Below are positions 32,217 through 44,370 of a stretch of DNA of 64,000 nt, one piece after another; within the stretch, counting starts at the first letter, position 1, and each line of letters starts with the position of its first letter. Origin of the DNA: Trichostrongylus colubriformis (Eukaryota; Nematoda; Chromadorea; Rhabditida; Trichostrongylidae); contig OZ022260.1 in the NCBI GenBank assembly GCA_963978905.1, positions 44,661,551-44,725,550 of the forward strand, in the 5' to 3' direction. Position numbers and translations under genes: made by a program. The notes under the pieces were generated by a model that was not told where the DNA came from, did no database searches, and saw only the letters and a list, made by a program, of their open reading frames with translations.

Positions 32217-32798
32217 TGCGTAAAGGTATCGCATTATGCATTTCCGGACCGAAATATGTGCAAATGAGTGTTTCAATTATCCTGAGATAAGTCTGCACCT
32301 TCAATGACGGAATAGCCGACAGAAGAGTTGATCCCGTCACCAAAGTGGAAGTGTGCGCCGATTAGAAGGAAGGTTGAAGATTGCGAGGAGTTCACGTAGG
32401 GATACCGAGTTCGAAGAAGGCCTCGTCAAAAAGGCGAAATTGCTGGCGGAGACGATCACCGCAGCTTGCGCACGACTTTAATTGTTCGCTGATTTTAGGA
32501 AATAGCTGGCTAAGAGAGCATATCGCAGAGAGATGCTTCTGACCACGGAGCCATAACATTAAAGAACCTCTCAGTGAAAAATGTATAGACTTTAAAAGGC
32601 TGCTATGGCTATTATCGGTGGAAGGAGAGTGGATGAGCCTCTCAAAAGCACGAGGGGTTTTAAAACATTTTATAGGCAACGATTGCTCAAACCTTTACAA
32701 AACATGGAGTTTATTCGAACAAGCAAGACATCACTACGTGAAGGGAGTTTCAAGTGTTCTGATCAAAAAAGTGGTTGCTTCCGAGCCCGGCTCCTATT

Positions 32799-33232
32799 TG
32801 AAGGAATCGTCCACGGAAAATGAGTTTTTATGTTACCCATGTATTTATGTTGTATTTGTCTAATGTGTGCCGCATGCAAAGTTTCACGCGAAAAAATACG
32901 AATCCGGCTAAGATACAGCACCACAAAGTCTCGGCCGGATGGGCGGGGCCTCCGAGCAACTGCCCACCCCGTTGTCTGCCGCTGTCGGAGACGCATTGTA
33001 GGATCAAAAGGTTACGTAAACAGCTTCACTATCCGTTCCCAACTGCGGCGGACGATGAGACGAGGCTTCTACTCGGAGGCCACGCCCACCCGGCCAAGAT
33101 ATTGAGGAGCTGTATCTTGGCCGAATACTCACTTTTTCGCGTGAAACTTTGCATGGGGCCCTTATTAGGCAAATACATCATAAATATAAGGGTAACAAAG
33201 AAGTTGATTTTTCCGTAGACAATTCCTTTAAA
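32799..33232. mobile_element. palindromic MITE family H, copy 2
   Basis: About 434 bp, ends TGAAGGAATCGTCCACGGAA / TTCCGTAGACAATTCCTTTA, with GGATGGGCGGGGCCTCCGAG-type inner arms as in the copy at 28125. More diverged than copy 1. Confidence 0.8.
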
Positions 33233-34209
33233 GATTGGCTCTTGTAGTGGATCAGAATTCGTACGAAGAGTTGACTCAAACATAAATACTCAAATTCAGT
33301 AAACTGCACAAATTACAGATAAAAGGTTAGAAGTAGGAATTACTTTCAGGAAATCAATTATACCGATTAAGGCACCTCAAGCTATTAGCATTGATTGGTT
33401 TCCCGACTATTTAATGCTTTACAAGAACTATCCAAAAACAAGACCCCATGATGAGATCGAGTCATTATTTCGTATCTACACACTTGAAGCAATGACAAAA
33501 GTAGCGCTCACAGGCTATGACCCTTTCTCCACCTATGACTCTGAAAGGGTCTAGAAAAAGCAGCGGATGACCGTCAAACGATAGGCACTGCTATTTATAC
33601 CTATAATGAAACTGCTTCCGATCTGCAACGAGTGAGTGACAAGGGGAAGCATAATGGCTCAGGAGGTAACCAGTATAGCCCTATTAAGATCGTCCACATA
33701 AGGCTGCAGTGTGGCGCCATACTACCCATTTCCTACCGTAATCCACCACAAAGTAATAACCACAACATTCACTGCGCTGATGTCATAGCAACTATGAGTT
33801 GGTCCGAGAGATCATCTACGCGCGGGCTCTGTTCGAGAGCGGTAAGGCTGCAACGAAAGGAGACGTATTTTAGGCGTTACTCGAAGCTGTAAATGATGTG
33901 CCTGTTGTGCGAAACGTTTGAGTAGTGAAATGTCAGCAGCAAAACGCCCTTTTTACAGAGACCTTCATCGCAGCTTATGGGGAGCACGACGCGATATGGT
34001 AATATTGTGGATTCAATGAGGTCGTCAACTCTTTTGAAGGGCACATTTTCTTGCTTGACATCGCCAGTTTCCAAGTACAAATTCATCAATCGTGATGTTG
34101 GTAAGGTCGCAGCATAATGGAACAAGATTAATTAGGCTAGTCATAAATTGGGTTAATCTTCGCACGCAATGCTATCCCAATTAAGATGGATTTTATTCAT
34201 TACTAAATG
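33233..34209. other. intergenic, no supported feature
   Basis: A minus-strand frame at 33877-34125 has exon-like composition but no splice partners or recognised family; it is left unannotated. Confidence 0.35.
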
Positions 34210-34310
34210 AGGCTAAGTGGGACCATTTGGATGCACTCAATCTTCTCCGGATTATCACCTGTTCCATTCGATAACTGTATCACTTGCCGATACCCTTGCT
34301 CGCCTTAACT
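34210..34310 (+). pseudogene. short mariner transposase fragment
   Basis: Plus strand reads GPFGCTQSSPDYHLFHSITV then SLADTLA. This resembles the third-Asp region of mariner transposases (SPDLAPSDYHLFRS). No inverted ends remain. Confidence 0.5.
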
Positions 34311-34795
34311 TGTGCCACGCGGTTCTCCTTTTAACGGTGCTAATGCAAGTAATACAGCCGTTTATAAGGAAATATACTGAATCTGACGCACATGAATATC
34401 ACTAAGTCCCAATCTTGCACCGTGGAGCAGCCAGATCCTTTCTTGATCAGTCGAAGGCGAAGGAGACTAGCGAAGCTGAGCTGGAGAGCCAGAAAGCCAG
34501 AGAGCCATGACTTCGACCGAGGTCACCTTTTGTAGGCACTCTGTAGCTGGCACATAAGAGGAGTACAGTTTGCGTCGCCTAGCTCCTCGTATAGCAGGTG
34601 GCTATAAAGCATAAGCATTTTCTCTAAATACTACAGTAGCGCTAGCTGCAATAGCTGGTATTATCAATACGCCTTTGGAAAATGAAAGTGCGGTGATCTT
34701 ATAGCTATAACCACTTTTCGCGCTGATTCTCCTCATTGACGTTTTTGCGGCATCTGGATCACTGTATCGAAGAGATTATACGGTATGCCGTATTT

Positions 34796-34941
34796 ACATT
34801 CCATTTCGGAGCGCCTAATAGGGCGTGGCCTACAGAAATGGGTGATTGTGTCAAACTCTCTCACTCCGGCACACACTCTTACTCTCGTCACTCACCCATG
34901 TCCGTAGGCCACGCCCTATCAGGCGTTCCGAAATGGAGTAT
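34796..34941. repeat. small foldback repeat
   Basis: Arms CCATTTCGGAGCGCCTAATA-GGGCGTGGCCTAC and the inverse GTAGGCCACGCCCTATCAGG-CGTTCCGAAATGG surround a spacer of about 45 bp. About 146 bp in all, probably a MITE. Confidence 0.75.
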
Positions 34942-35321
34942 GGTTGCGTGTTCTCGTCATAGGACCCAAGTACACGCACTCTTATCGAGCACCCATAGCG
35001 TCCACGCTGCACGCTGCTGTATGATGTCATGAAGATGACATTCCAGCACCCTGAAGCGTAGCCACGCGCTTCACATCTCACATCAGGCATTCACTCGTAG
35101 TGAGCATATCCCCACACTCTTCCATGCAGAAGTTATCCCTTCGTGCCTTTGGAAACCGCCTCGCGACTGCTAGAGCTTTTGCACCATACAGTCAGAAGGA
35201 GAATTGCAACTAACGGAAGGCGACACTGTTTTCTACTTTCACGCACTCGATAGTCATTTCGTGTGATATCTATTTTAGATATTTTATGTATGAGCAACTC
35301 TCTTTCTGCATGTCCAAATTC

Positions 35322-35506
35322 TCAGTCAGGGTGTTAAGATGACGTCAGAATTCGTGATTTGCGACTCTGCGATTCCTCAAATTTGAGATTTTGTGAATCC
35401 GCGATTTTGAGTTATCACGGCTCAATATGAGACACTTGTAGCACCCTACGTCTCAAGATCGCAGAATCGCAAAATTGCGGAATCACGAAGCCTGACAGGG
35501 GCCTTA
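35322..35506. repeat. imperfect foldback repeat
   Basis: TCGTGATTTGCGACTCTGCG near 35352 and CGCAGAATCGCAAAATTGCG near 35461 are inverted, as are the outer CAGTCAGG / CCTGACAG. Similar words occur at about 31885-31960. Confidence 0.5.
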
Positions 35507-35864
35507 CACTGCTGTGTTTTTTGACCATGAGTTCATCGGAGATGGGGTTAGAAGGAGACTGAAAACTCCTATTAACTCTTAGACATTCTAATCAGTATAT
35601 TTATTGAAACTACACTCTTTACTTCAATCGATTTGATCCCGTTGACTACGCATTCGAGGACAATCTTCTTTGCGAATCGTGTTTAATGAAGAATTTGAGG
35701 TGCTGAAAGACAATCGAAAGAAGTAAGTGGCTTCAAAAGCACTAAAATCATGTCACAGGCTTAAAAGTAGGCGTTTGGACAAGTTTCAGTTGATGTTATG
35801 ACGCCAAACTCTTTGCTAATCTGTTTGCCACCCCCCCCCCCCCTTTCTCCATCCTCACTAACTA

Positions 35865-36717
35865 TTAGGTTGGACGGGAAGTTCTGGGACACCTTGTGAG
35901 AAAAATTCAATTTATTTTAATTTTACTCACATGTAACTTCAGTCACCAAAGTATGCACCATCGTGATCTACAATGTACTGCCAACGCTCAGGAAGATAAT
36001 AGATACTTTGCCCATGGAAGTCTGGGGATTTCTGGTCGAAGAAAGTCTGGAGGTCGATTTTGAGATCATCGTCATCTTTGAGCTGCCGTCCGTCTAGGAA
36101 GTGGGTTAGAGATCGGAGTAGGTGGTAGTCAGTTGGGGCCATGTCCGAAGATTACGATGGACGGGGGAGCTTCGTCCAACTAAGGTCCTGGATCTTTTGG
36201 CACGTCAACTTTGCCACATGTGGGCGAGCGTGGTCGTGGAGGAAGAAGTCTAGAGCCATTTTTTCGGTAATTTTTGCGGCTACGTTGTCCAATTGCCTGC
36301 AGTAGAGATCGCCAGGGACTGCCGTGCTGAATGGTAACAGTTTCCCTTTTTTTTGAAAATTTAGAAAAAATCACATTTTTTTCTCAGTGCAAATTTTTGG
36401 AATTTTTCCTGTTCCAATTTGAGCCGATCGAGCCATCGGGCTGCCGCCATATGAGAGACAGTACCTGGGTCCATCGACTGGTTAATTTTGTTAGTGGCCT
36501 CGCATGCTGAGGAACCGAGGCGGTGTTCGTGAATTTCGCACCTTTCGCGAAATTGCCGTAAATTCACTGCTAGTTGAAGCCGTAGAGAATATGAATGTGC
36601 TATTCAGAAGCCCTTTTCAGACGCTTCATATACCCCCCACTACCAAATGCTCCCGAAGCTTTACAGGTTTCTACAGGAAAAAACAAAAAGTGTCCCAGAA
36701 CTTCCCGTCCAACCTAA
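35865..36717 (-). mobile_element. mariner element with perfect TIRs, internally deleted
   Basis: 853 bp, TA target duplications, and 28-bp perfect inverted ends beginning TTAGGTTGGACGGGAAGTTC. The minus strand keeps a transposase N terminus (MNLRQFRERCEIHEHRLGSS), then after a deletion LHDHARPHVAKLTCQKI (second Asp block), DMAPTDYHLLRSL (third Asp block) and LPERWQYIVDHDGAYFGD then stop. The N-terminal and catalytic parts are in different frames with intervening stops. Perfect ends suggest a relatively recent insertion. Confidence 0.9.
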
Positions 36718-38161
36718 TATCTCTGTATCATGTTATGTTGCCGCAATAGACAACAAGCTCCCTTGACTGAGTGGATGGTATCGTTGCCCTGCTGAGCAAA
36801 TCGAAGGCACGGTGCTCGCTACTAGTTGGCGATTTACAAATCAGGCTCGCGCAGCTATAGATGTGCCCTTTCTACAGTCGCATCCGAACTATCTGCTCAC
36901 AAGAGAAATCGGAGTTCTTCATTTGATCCGGAAAAAAACCTCGAAGTGTGTATCTCAGGCAAAAAAGCTGCATAGGAGATGGATGTATGTAGGGATAATT
37001 GGTGAAGCACAACCAATGCGAGGAGGATGCCGCGTAGTAGCAGTGATCCCGTTCTCACTAGCGTTCGGAGATCCTGAAAAATTTTGAATCATGCCCCGAG
37101 GCCATTTGAGCCAATTATCCCAGTGAGCTCGGTAACCTTGTATTCAACAGGGCAGTCTGAGAGACTGCAGTTTGCACATCGATTGGATCTGGCGAGTCAT
37201 TGTGTTGTTCCAGATCACGTTCAAATGCCATCGCGATTTTATCGGGAGCAAAATGTGTGCCCCTTCCGAGGAAAGGTGCAAACTCTTTGCGGTTTATCAT
37301 TTGATAGCAAAGTAAAGTATTGAACCGAACGCAGAGCGCAACTTTCGCGGGGCATGGACATTTCAGCATTATTCCTAGAAATTATAAAATTAGATAAAGT
37401 TTTTTTGGCGTTAATCAATCCCTTCTACGGGATGCGCCGCACATCCTAGTTCCATTCAGAATCGTTATGGCAGGTGAATGCGATGTGGCCCATACAATGA
37501 CTTGCGGTGGCCAGCCGATGTACTAGAAATTAATAGAAAAGAACTTCTCACAATCGAAGGCGGCTATCTCTGGAGAAAGAGAAAATTTCAAGAGTAAAGC
37601 AATGCCCAATTCCATAAGGCACAAAATCGTATGCACAAAGTGTACAAGAGAGCTACATTTGATCTTGGACCGCACACATGAAAGACATCAAGGGAAGTCC
37701 GAGAACAAAGGCATCCAGAATTCCATGGGTTACTGCGAGGATCATGAAAATTGCTATGATTGCAGGCTCCACCGTTGCGCAATTCATCAACGTATGTGAG
37801 GCCTTCAGACATGTATTTGACACTCGGACGTCCTGAGCAATGAGACAGCCATTTACTTTTGAGCTCCCTTGGGTAAGCGCAGATTATTCTACATTTGCAC
37901 ATTGGGCTTATCAGTTACCTAGTCCGGTTTGATATACAAATACGAGGGACGAAGATCTAATGTGTGCACATTGTTGTTTATGTTGCGGCTCAAACTGCTA
38001 CACAAAAAATAAGTGAGGGCGTAATCGCTCGCGAAACAAAAACATACCCTCTTTACTTCTTTTTATGGCCTTTTCGAGTTAGACTACCATCCCACATGAG
38101 CTGCGTGCTAATCGGCATCACACCGCTGTCTCTTTTCTTGTTCGTGGATTTTGATAAAATA
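36718..38161. other. intergenic; holds the partner of the 10985 repeat
   Basis: Segment 37430-37530 is the reverse complement of 11130-11220. The remainder shows no recognised gene or element. Confidence 0.5.
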
Positions 38162-38905
38162 TACAGGGGGTGCCAAAAAAAGTAATTTTGTCTTCTCCAC
38201 TTTCAACCCTACTTTACTCGAGCTACAGCAGATTCTGTTGAGGTATTTTCAAACCCACAATCGAGAGCAGACCTTACTCTGTCACTATACTATGTGGCAA
38301 CCTTCTCCACAAGTAGGAAATGGAGCGAGGAAAGAGTGAACAAGATGTGTCACCTCAACTAGGCAAAATCCGGAATTTCGTCGCCCTTGTTCACAACCTT
38401 GCTGAGGTCCGTTCACTCTGGGTACCTAAGGGGATTCACACTGAGTGATGCCCTGTAACACTCCGTTTTTTTTGGGTTCCCACCGTCCTCCGTTTCCAAG
38501 AGCCAAAACATGCCCTTACCACTGAAACGCCTCCAGAGGCGGATTTGAGGCATGAAAATGATACTTCGGATCATAGCAGCCTTCTCCAAGCAGCAGGGGC
38601 TTTGTGATTCCATGAACCGAAGGGCCAATCCTCAGGAAGACTTCCACAAAAGACCTACCACGAGGCCTGGCTTCACTGTTTCAAGCGGATCTTGATACTG
38701 TAGGTACTCCGAAGCGCGACTGCGCCGAATGAAGCTCCATATTTTTTTAAGGTGAACGTAGGGAGCCACATCTAGTTCCTGCTTTCAGAGGAACATTTCG
38801 GGAACATTTTGCCCCAATACTTTTATCTCTTTCATTTCCCTATGTTTTGTATAACTGGCAGATGTGAGCCGTGGGCAAAATTACTTTTTTTTAGCACCCC
38901 CTGTA
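38162..38905. mobile_element. TIR element family E, copy 2
   Basis: 744 bp with ends TACAGGGGGTGCCAAAAAAA / inverse and collinear similarity to 25330-26081 throughout. No transposase motif seen. Confidence 0.85.
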
Positions 38906-38925
38906 TATCTAGAAAGACCATCGAT

Positions 38926-38986
38926 TCCTCCCCTAAATTCCACCTCTGATACCGGATGGGTATCAGAGGTGGAATTTAGGGGAGGA
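38926..38986. repeat. perfect 28-bp hairpin with 5-nt loop
   Basis: Arms 38926-38953 and 38959-38986 are exact reverse complements (TCCTCCCCTAAATTCCACCT on the left) around the loop GGATG. It lies 20 bp after the end of family E copy 2. Confidence 0.9.
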
Positions 38987-39169
38987 TCACACGCCGCGAT
39001 CAAACACATAGGTGAAGCTAAAGACGGTATTCGCACTTTTTTGAAGCTGGAGACAGTATCTGTACTTCTCTTTAAAAAAATTAGGACGGCCCAATAGTAT
39101 GTGTTCACCAAGGATTTTGAACCTTTTTGACCGAAATTAACAAGAGCAGCAACATTATTAGAGAAATTA

Positions 39170-39465
39170 TGACCTTTCCCTCATTTCGATCACTTCAGCC
39201 ATCCGCCGGCATGCGTGGACGATTCGCGGGATCGTTTCTAATGACACCTTCCCAACCCTCCTGAATGGCTTCCATCGGCTCTGAGACTTTTGCAGTAGGA
39301 GTAGACCTTTTGAACGAGGGACCCCCAAAAAATCTCGATTGTATTCAGCTCTAGCAACTTAGTTGTCCACCCAAGAGGGTGATATTTATCGCTCCAAACC
39401 ACGCCTTTGTGGATGCACGATCATGGGCAGGAGCATTATCTTGTTGGGATTTACAGCGCATGAAT
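39170..39465 (-). pseudogene. Tc1/Tc3-type transposase remnant
   Basis: Minus strand reads QQDNAPAHDRAST (catalytic Asp block), then in a shifted frame LNTIEIFWGSLVQKVYSYCK. The latter is a decayed form of the Tc1/Tc3 SPDLNPIENLWG region. Frameshifts and a lost PDLNP motif show it is dead. No inverted ends located. Confidence 0.7.
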
Positions 39466-40631
39466 AAAAATTACTGCTTATATGGGAACCAATTACTTCA
39501 GAGAATGTCTTGATAGGCAGTGAAGCCCATGCGATGTGTGGTGTTTAGCTTTGATATTTGAATTTATCCTGTGAATGCGCAAAAACGCTGAGAACTTTCT
39601 GGACAACCTAATATTACTCATCATTCGACAACCAGCACTCTTCCTCCCTAGCAATAGCACCGCAAAATAATGGGGAACTGTCCCCTGAGCCACGAGCTGC
39701 AGCTCTTTCTAGGTGCTCTCATAGCGGTCTCAGGTACGACCTTATTCGCGATTCTCGAACAAATCTGTGGAAGATAGTCAGAGCCGACTTTTCGAGGGGG
39801 AAGAGCCAAAGCGGAGTTCTCGAGAGGAGCAGTCGTACAACGCCGATTTCCCTCATTACCTTGAAGACCACTTCAGTGAAACGCGGTTATAGACGAAGTT
39901 GTTCAGGCAGTGTCTAATCGACTTTATGGTGAGTCCTAACAGAGCTTTTCTTTTCGTATTCGATCTAGTAGAAATAGGTCCTCTTAAGCTAATTCTGTGC
40001 AGTGTGGTGACTAAAAAGCATAAAAACCTATTCTATTAAAAAATACAACCCATTTCGCTTCTTTAAGCCTCTAGTTCCTCTAGTTCAACGACCAGCAAAA
40101 TGAAGACCAAGTTGTCCCTCTAAACGTTACTGTGTTAGGGCTGAAGCTGTCAAGTCCAATACCGTGAGAATATTGACAGACGTTATTCTCTGGTAAGCAT
40201 GCGCGAAGTCCCGAACATTTGCTAAATAAAGGAAGCTTCATAGGTTTCCTGAATGAGAGACCACGACGTGGGAGCAATCCGCAGACTACGCGTATAGCCC
40301 CTATTAGGTTGAATATTGCTCTGCAAGGCAACCCATATTTGACCCCATTGCCGAAAGGGGTGTCGTGGATACGAATTCTTTATGCAGCTGGATCTGAAGG
40401 CGAATTTTTTGAGAGTTCAGGTGTGAGAGGAATTAAACACTATTTCTCCCTGACTGCCTAAATTGTTTAAAGTCGTTCGGTTTTCCATGTGGCTAGAAAA
40501 ACGACATGGAGGTAAGCTCAGAAGGCCACACATTCGGGTGATATTCATGCGCAGCCTGTCAGAATGCTATAGCTATAGTATAATCCAGCTATGTTTCGAC
40601 TAATCGCCTTTTTCGAGGATAAACACACATA
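39466..40631. other. intergenic, no supported feature
   Basis: Possibly contains an upstream exon of the SLC22 gene. One candidate, 40382-40420 (ATG, 13 codons, ends CAG before GTGTGAG), would join in phase to the exon at 44371, but it has no independent support. Confidence 0.25.
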
Positions 40632-42270
40632 TACAGTAGCGCCCAAAAGTCTTCGGCCAGACACTTTTTTGTCATACCTTTTTTCTACTTGACTAAATTT
40701 GACAAATTTCAATATGTGGTGCCTGAACCTATTGTCAACATTTTCTTCTGCTTGAGTGCCGTTTGACTCTTTTCATGGTTTTTTACAAGAGTTTACTACA
40801 AAACAACCGGAAAAAAGGAAAAGGCAGTCTTGGAATACGGCTCTCTTTACAAAAAACAAAACGAGCGAGCCTCAGAGAGCATCTATATTTTGTAGAAAGA
40901 CCACGACTTTTGATGACAGCGGCACAGCGGGACGGCATAGGGATGGCACTCCAAAACAAAAAATTGCATTTAACCACGTAACTTACACCATTGAGGGCCA
41001 AAATATGTACAATACCGCCACTAATTCATGGTCAATCGACACGAGAAATCGGAAACTCCATGATTTCTCCGAACTTTTGCCATAACTTCCTTCAAAATGC
41101 TTCAAATAATTCGAAAAAGATTCCAGTAGAAAGCCCTGGTTAAGGCGAATATGAGAACCTGTGGAACTTCCACTTTCCTTCGCTCCTTCGGCATAATTTT
41201 CGAGATTTTAGCAAAATTTGCCTCAAAGTACCACGGGCGATTCTCGTCGACGCGGCGGAGTCGTAAAACCTCCACTTCAACTACGACTCTCAAAACAGAA
41301 GTTTCACAGCCAAAAATACCTTTGTATTCGAGAAGAGCATAAACCCGTGATCATTTTGGTATCTCTCATGTTAGGATTCAGCAGCAATGAACTGAAAATG
41401 GTGTTTAAGAAGTTTTTTCAAATTTGAATTGCGTCCATAGAGCTGCATTTCAAGAGGAACACGATGCTACAAATGTATAAAAAAAAATTTCCCTTTCATA
41501 GAGTGTATCTGTGATAGCAGTCACAACTTGTCGGAGTTGAATTTTGACGACATCATCATTTTTAATAGTGTCTGGGGTTGTATATTTGGGGTCAAAAACG
41601 AACGTGGTACTCACCTTAAAAGAAAATTTCGAAAATTGGCAGACTATGTCAACACTACTTCCTTATACATTTGTAGCATCGTGTTCCTCTTGAAATGCAG
41701 CTCTATGGACGCAATTCAAATTTGAAAAAACTTCTTAAACACCATTTTCAGTTCATTGCTGCTGAATCCTAACATGAGAGATACCAAAATGATCACGGGT
41801 TTATGCTCTTCTCGAATACAAAGGTATTTTTGGCTGTGAAACTTCTGTTTTGAGAGTCGTAGTTGAAGTGGAGGTTTTACGACTCCGCCGCGTCGACGAG
41901 AATCGCCCGTGGTACTTTGAGGCAAATTTTGCTAAAATCTCGAAAATTATGTCGAAGGAGCGAAGGAAAGTGGAAGTTCCACAGGTTCTCACATCCGCCT
42001 TAACCAGGGCTTTCTACTGGAATCTTTTTCGAATTATTTGAAGCATTTTGAAGGAAGTTATGGCAAAAGTTCGGAGAAATCATGGAGTTTCCGATTTCTC
42101 GTGTCGATTGACCATGAATTAGTGGCGGTATTGTAGTATATTTAGTATGCACTGTCTCCAAGTCCAACATACTAAAATTCCTCTTAAATCGGTCCAGTCG
42201 CAAAAAAAAGTTACTAGAGAAAAATCCAAGTGAAAAACCATTCGGCCGAAGACTGTTGAGCGCTACTGTA
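40632..42270. mobile_element. family D element enlarged by a ~1.1-kb inverted repeat
   Basis: Outer ends TACAGTAGCGCCCAAAAGTC / GACTGTTGAGCGCTACTGTA are family D. The left part keeps the Tc1 transposase C terminus on the minus strand (MPSRCAAVIKSRGLSTKY near 40900). Inside lie two arms, about 41008-41482 and 41663-42136, that are almost exact reverse complements around a spacer of about 180 bp. An identical 69-codon frame appears on opposite strands in the arms as a consequence. Total 1639 bp. Confidence 0.9.
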
Positions 42271-42809
42271 TGTCAAGGGTCCGATTATCGGCTTTCAACT
42301 TACGAGAAGAGCTCAATTACCTGCTCCAGTGGCGCGATTTGTATAAAAGTCAGATCTCATAATAAGTCTTGAGCGGATTCGGTAATACGTACAGCCTATG
42401 TAGAGTTCGCACCAAACGAGTGTGGCATTCGTGATCAGCGGGCAATCTCCATCAGAAGCAATTTTCTACCCACCCAAATCGAGATTCCACCCGAGACCAC
42501 ACTTTGATTTACTTATATTCGGAAAAAAGCCATGGGCAAATAGCAATAACGAATGCTCATACATCAACTGCTTTCGTGCCGTCTTCGAGGAAATTCTAAG
42601 CTGACCGGCAAACTTCCGGCGAACTCCTCAAACAGGGGGAGGGCGCTTAGCGGCTTACCTAAGCCAATCACAGATTCTAGGGGTTACCCCTAGTAATCAG
42701 TGATGCGGCGTGCGGTAAAACAGGTTTGCCACGACGTGAGTACTGTCAAGCTATGATCTATTCATTTGGTTTTTTTTTTCTGCCGACGTATTGCTTGGCA
42801 ATCTGCTTT

Positions 42810-44179
42810 TATTGGGTTGAGGAATAAGTCCCCGCCGTTTTTTTAATCCCGTTTTTCACATTGTTCCCCTCATCTTTCGACGAAGCTTATACATGTTTTC
42901 GATAGAACTCTTGTTGCTCTACAAAGTGCCACTATCTGTTTTTTGATTCCTCCGACTACTTAATATTTATGAGGTTTGGAAATGAAGTAAGCTAAAGGCA
43001 AAAAATTGGCACTTGCGCACCTCATCTTTCTCTTCTGCCATCGAGATTAAAAAATGTATGTGTGTATGATTTCGATAGAGCTTTTTAAGCTCTACAGAAT
43101 GGTCCTGCCATCGCTCAACTTTTTGCTGATTTTAGGACCCACAAATGCAGTACTCGCAAAAGTGTGCGCTTTGGTTATCTCCTTTTCCTCGCCTACCATC
43201 GAGATTGGACAGAGTGTGCACATACGCATTCGATAGAGCTTTTTTTGCTCTACAAGATGATGCCACTCTTCTTTTGTATCCTCGCATATTTTAGCATGTA
43301 GGAATAAGTTTCCACGTGTTTTCAATTCAAAATTGCATAATGAAAACGAATTTTTTGGCACAATGGTTTGTACTAATCGATAGAGCTCTTTTCGCTCTAC
43401 AAGAGTTTGTTCACGGTTTTTATTCGAATTAATTTTTATTGTTTTTTAGATCGTTTGAAAGTCGACGAAATCGAGCATTTTCGTCACATAGGGTCGAAAA
43501 TAGTCGATTTCGTCGACTTTTGAATCATTTAAAAAAGGGAAAAAATTAATTCTAGTAAAAACCGTGAACAAACCCTAGTAGAGAAAAGAGAGCTCTATCG
43601 ATTAGTACAAACCATTGTGCCAAAAAATTCGTTTTCATTACGCAATTTTGAATTGAAAAACACGTGGAAACTTATTCCTACATGCTAAAATATGCGAGGA
43701 TACAAAAGAAGAAAGGCATCATCTTGTAGAGCAAAGAGAGCTCTATCGAATGCATACCTAAATATTCTCTTCGATCTCGATGGTAGGCGAGGAAGAAGAG
43801 GTAACGAAAGTGCACACTTTCGCGAGTACTGCATTTGTGGATCTTAAAAACAGCAAAAAGTTGAGCGATTTGAGTAAAAAAAGTACCATTCTGTAGAGCT
43901 GAAAAAGCTCTATCGAAAACACACACGAATACATTTTTCAATCTCGATGGCAGAAGAGAAAGATGAGGTGCGCAAGTGCCAATTTTTTGCCTTTAGCTTA
44001 CTTCATTTCCAAACCTCATAAATATTAGGTAGTCGGAGGAATCAAAAAACAGATAGTAGCATTTTGTAGAGCAGAAAAGGCTCTATCAAAATCATTTATA
44101 AGCTTCGTCAAAAGATAGAGGAAACGATGTGAAAAATGGGATTAAAAAAAACGGCGGGGACTTATTCCTCAACCCAATA
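42810..44179. mobile_element. 1370-bp foldback element with eight regularly spaced small hairpins
   Basis: Ends TATTGGGTTGAGGAATAAGT / inverse resemble mariner termini and are flanked by TA. The arms (about 680 bp each) are complementary with moderate divergence and meet at GTCGACGAAATCGA...TCGATTTCGTCGAC near 43460-43525. Each arm holds four 19-nt motifs of form TAGAGC-N7-GCTCTA (42903, 43076, 43234, 43381; mirrored at 43579, 43727, 43894, 44067), spaced 147-173 bp. No transposase is encoded. A partial copy with one motif lies at 58792. Confidence 0.85.
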
Positions 44180-44370
44180 TTTTCAATGAGGTATGAAATT
44201 GTCGCTTCTGCTACCTTAAAAATGCTGTGAACAACTACAGTTAGGATAAGAGGCCCCGATAGAGACCGCGAAGAACTAGACTTCCGATTCGAATCCCATT
44301 ACATCGTATAATGGGTTCAGATTTCGCTTGTGTACTTTCTCACAAGAGCTCAACACACATACATTTTTAG

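Noticed and set aside
33877..34125. Minus-strand frame with exon-like codon use
   Set aside because: No acceptor/donor pair, partner exon or family resemblance was found.
44245..44300. Box B-like GATTCGAATCC
   Set aside because: A single box B without box A or cloverleaf is expected by chance in a window of this size.
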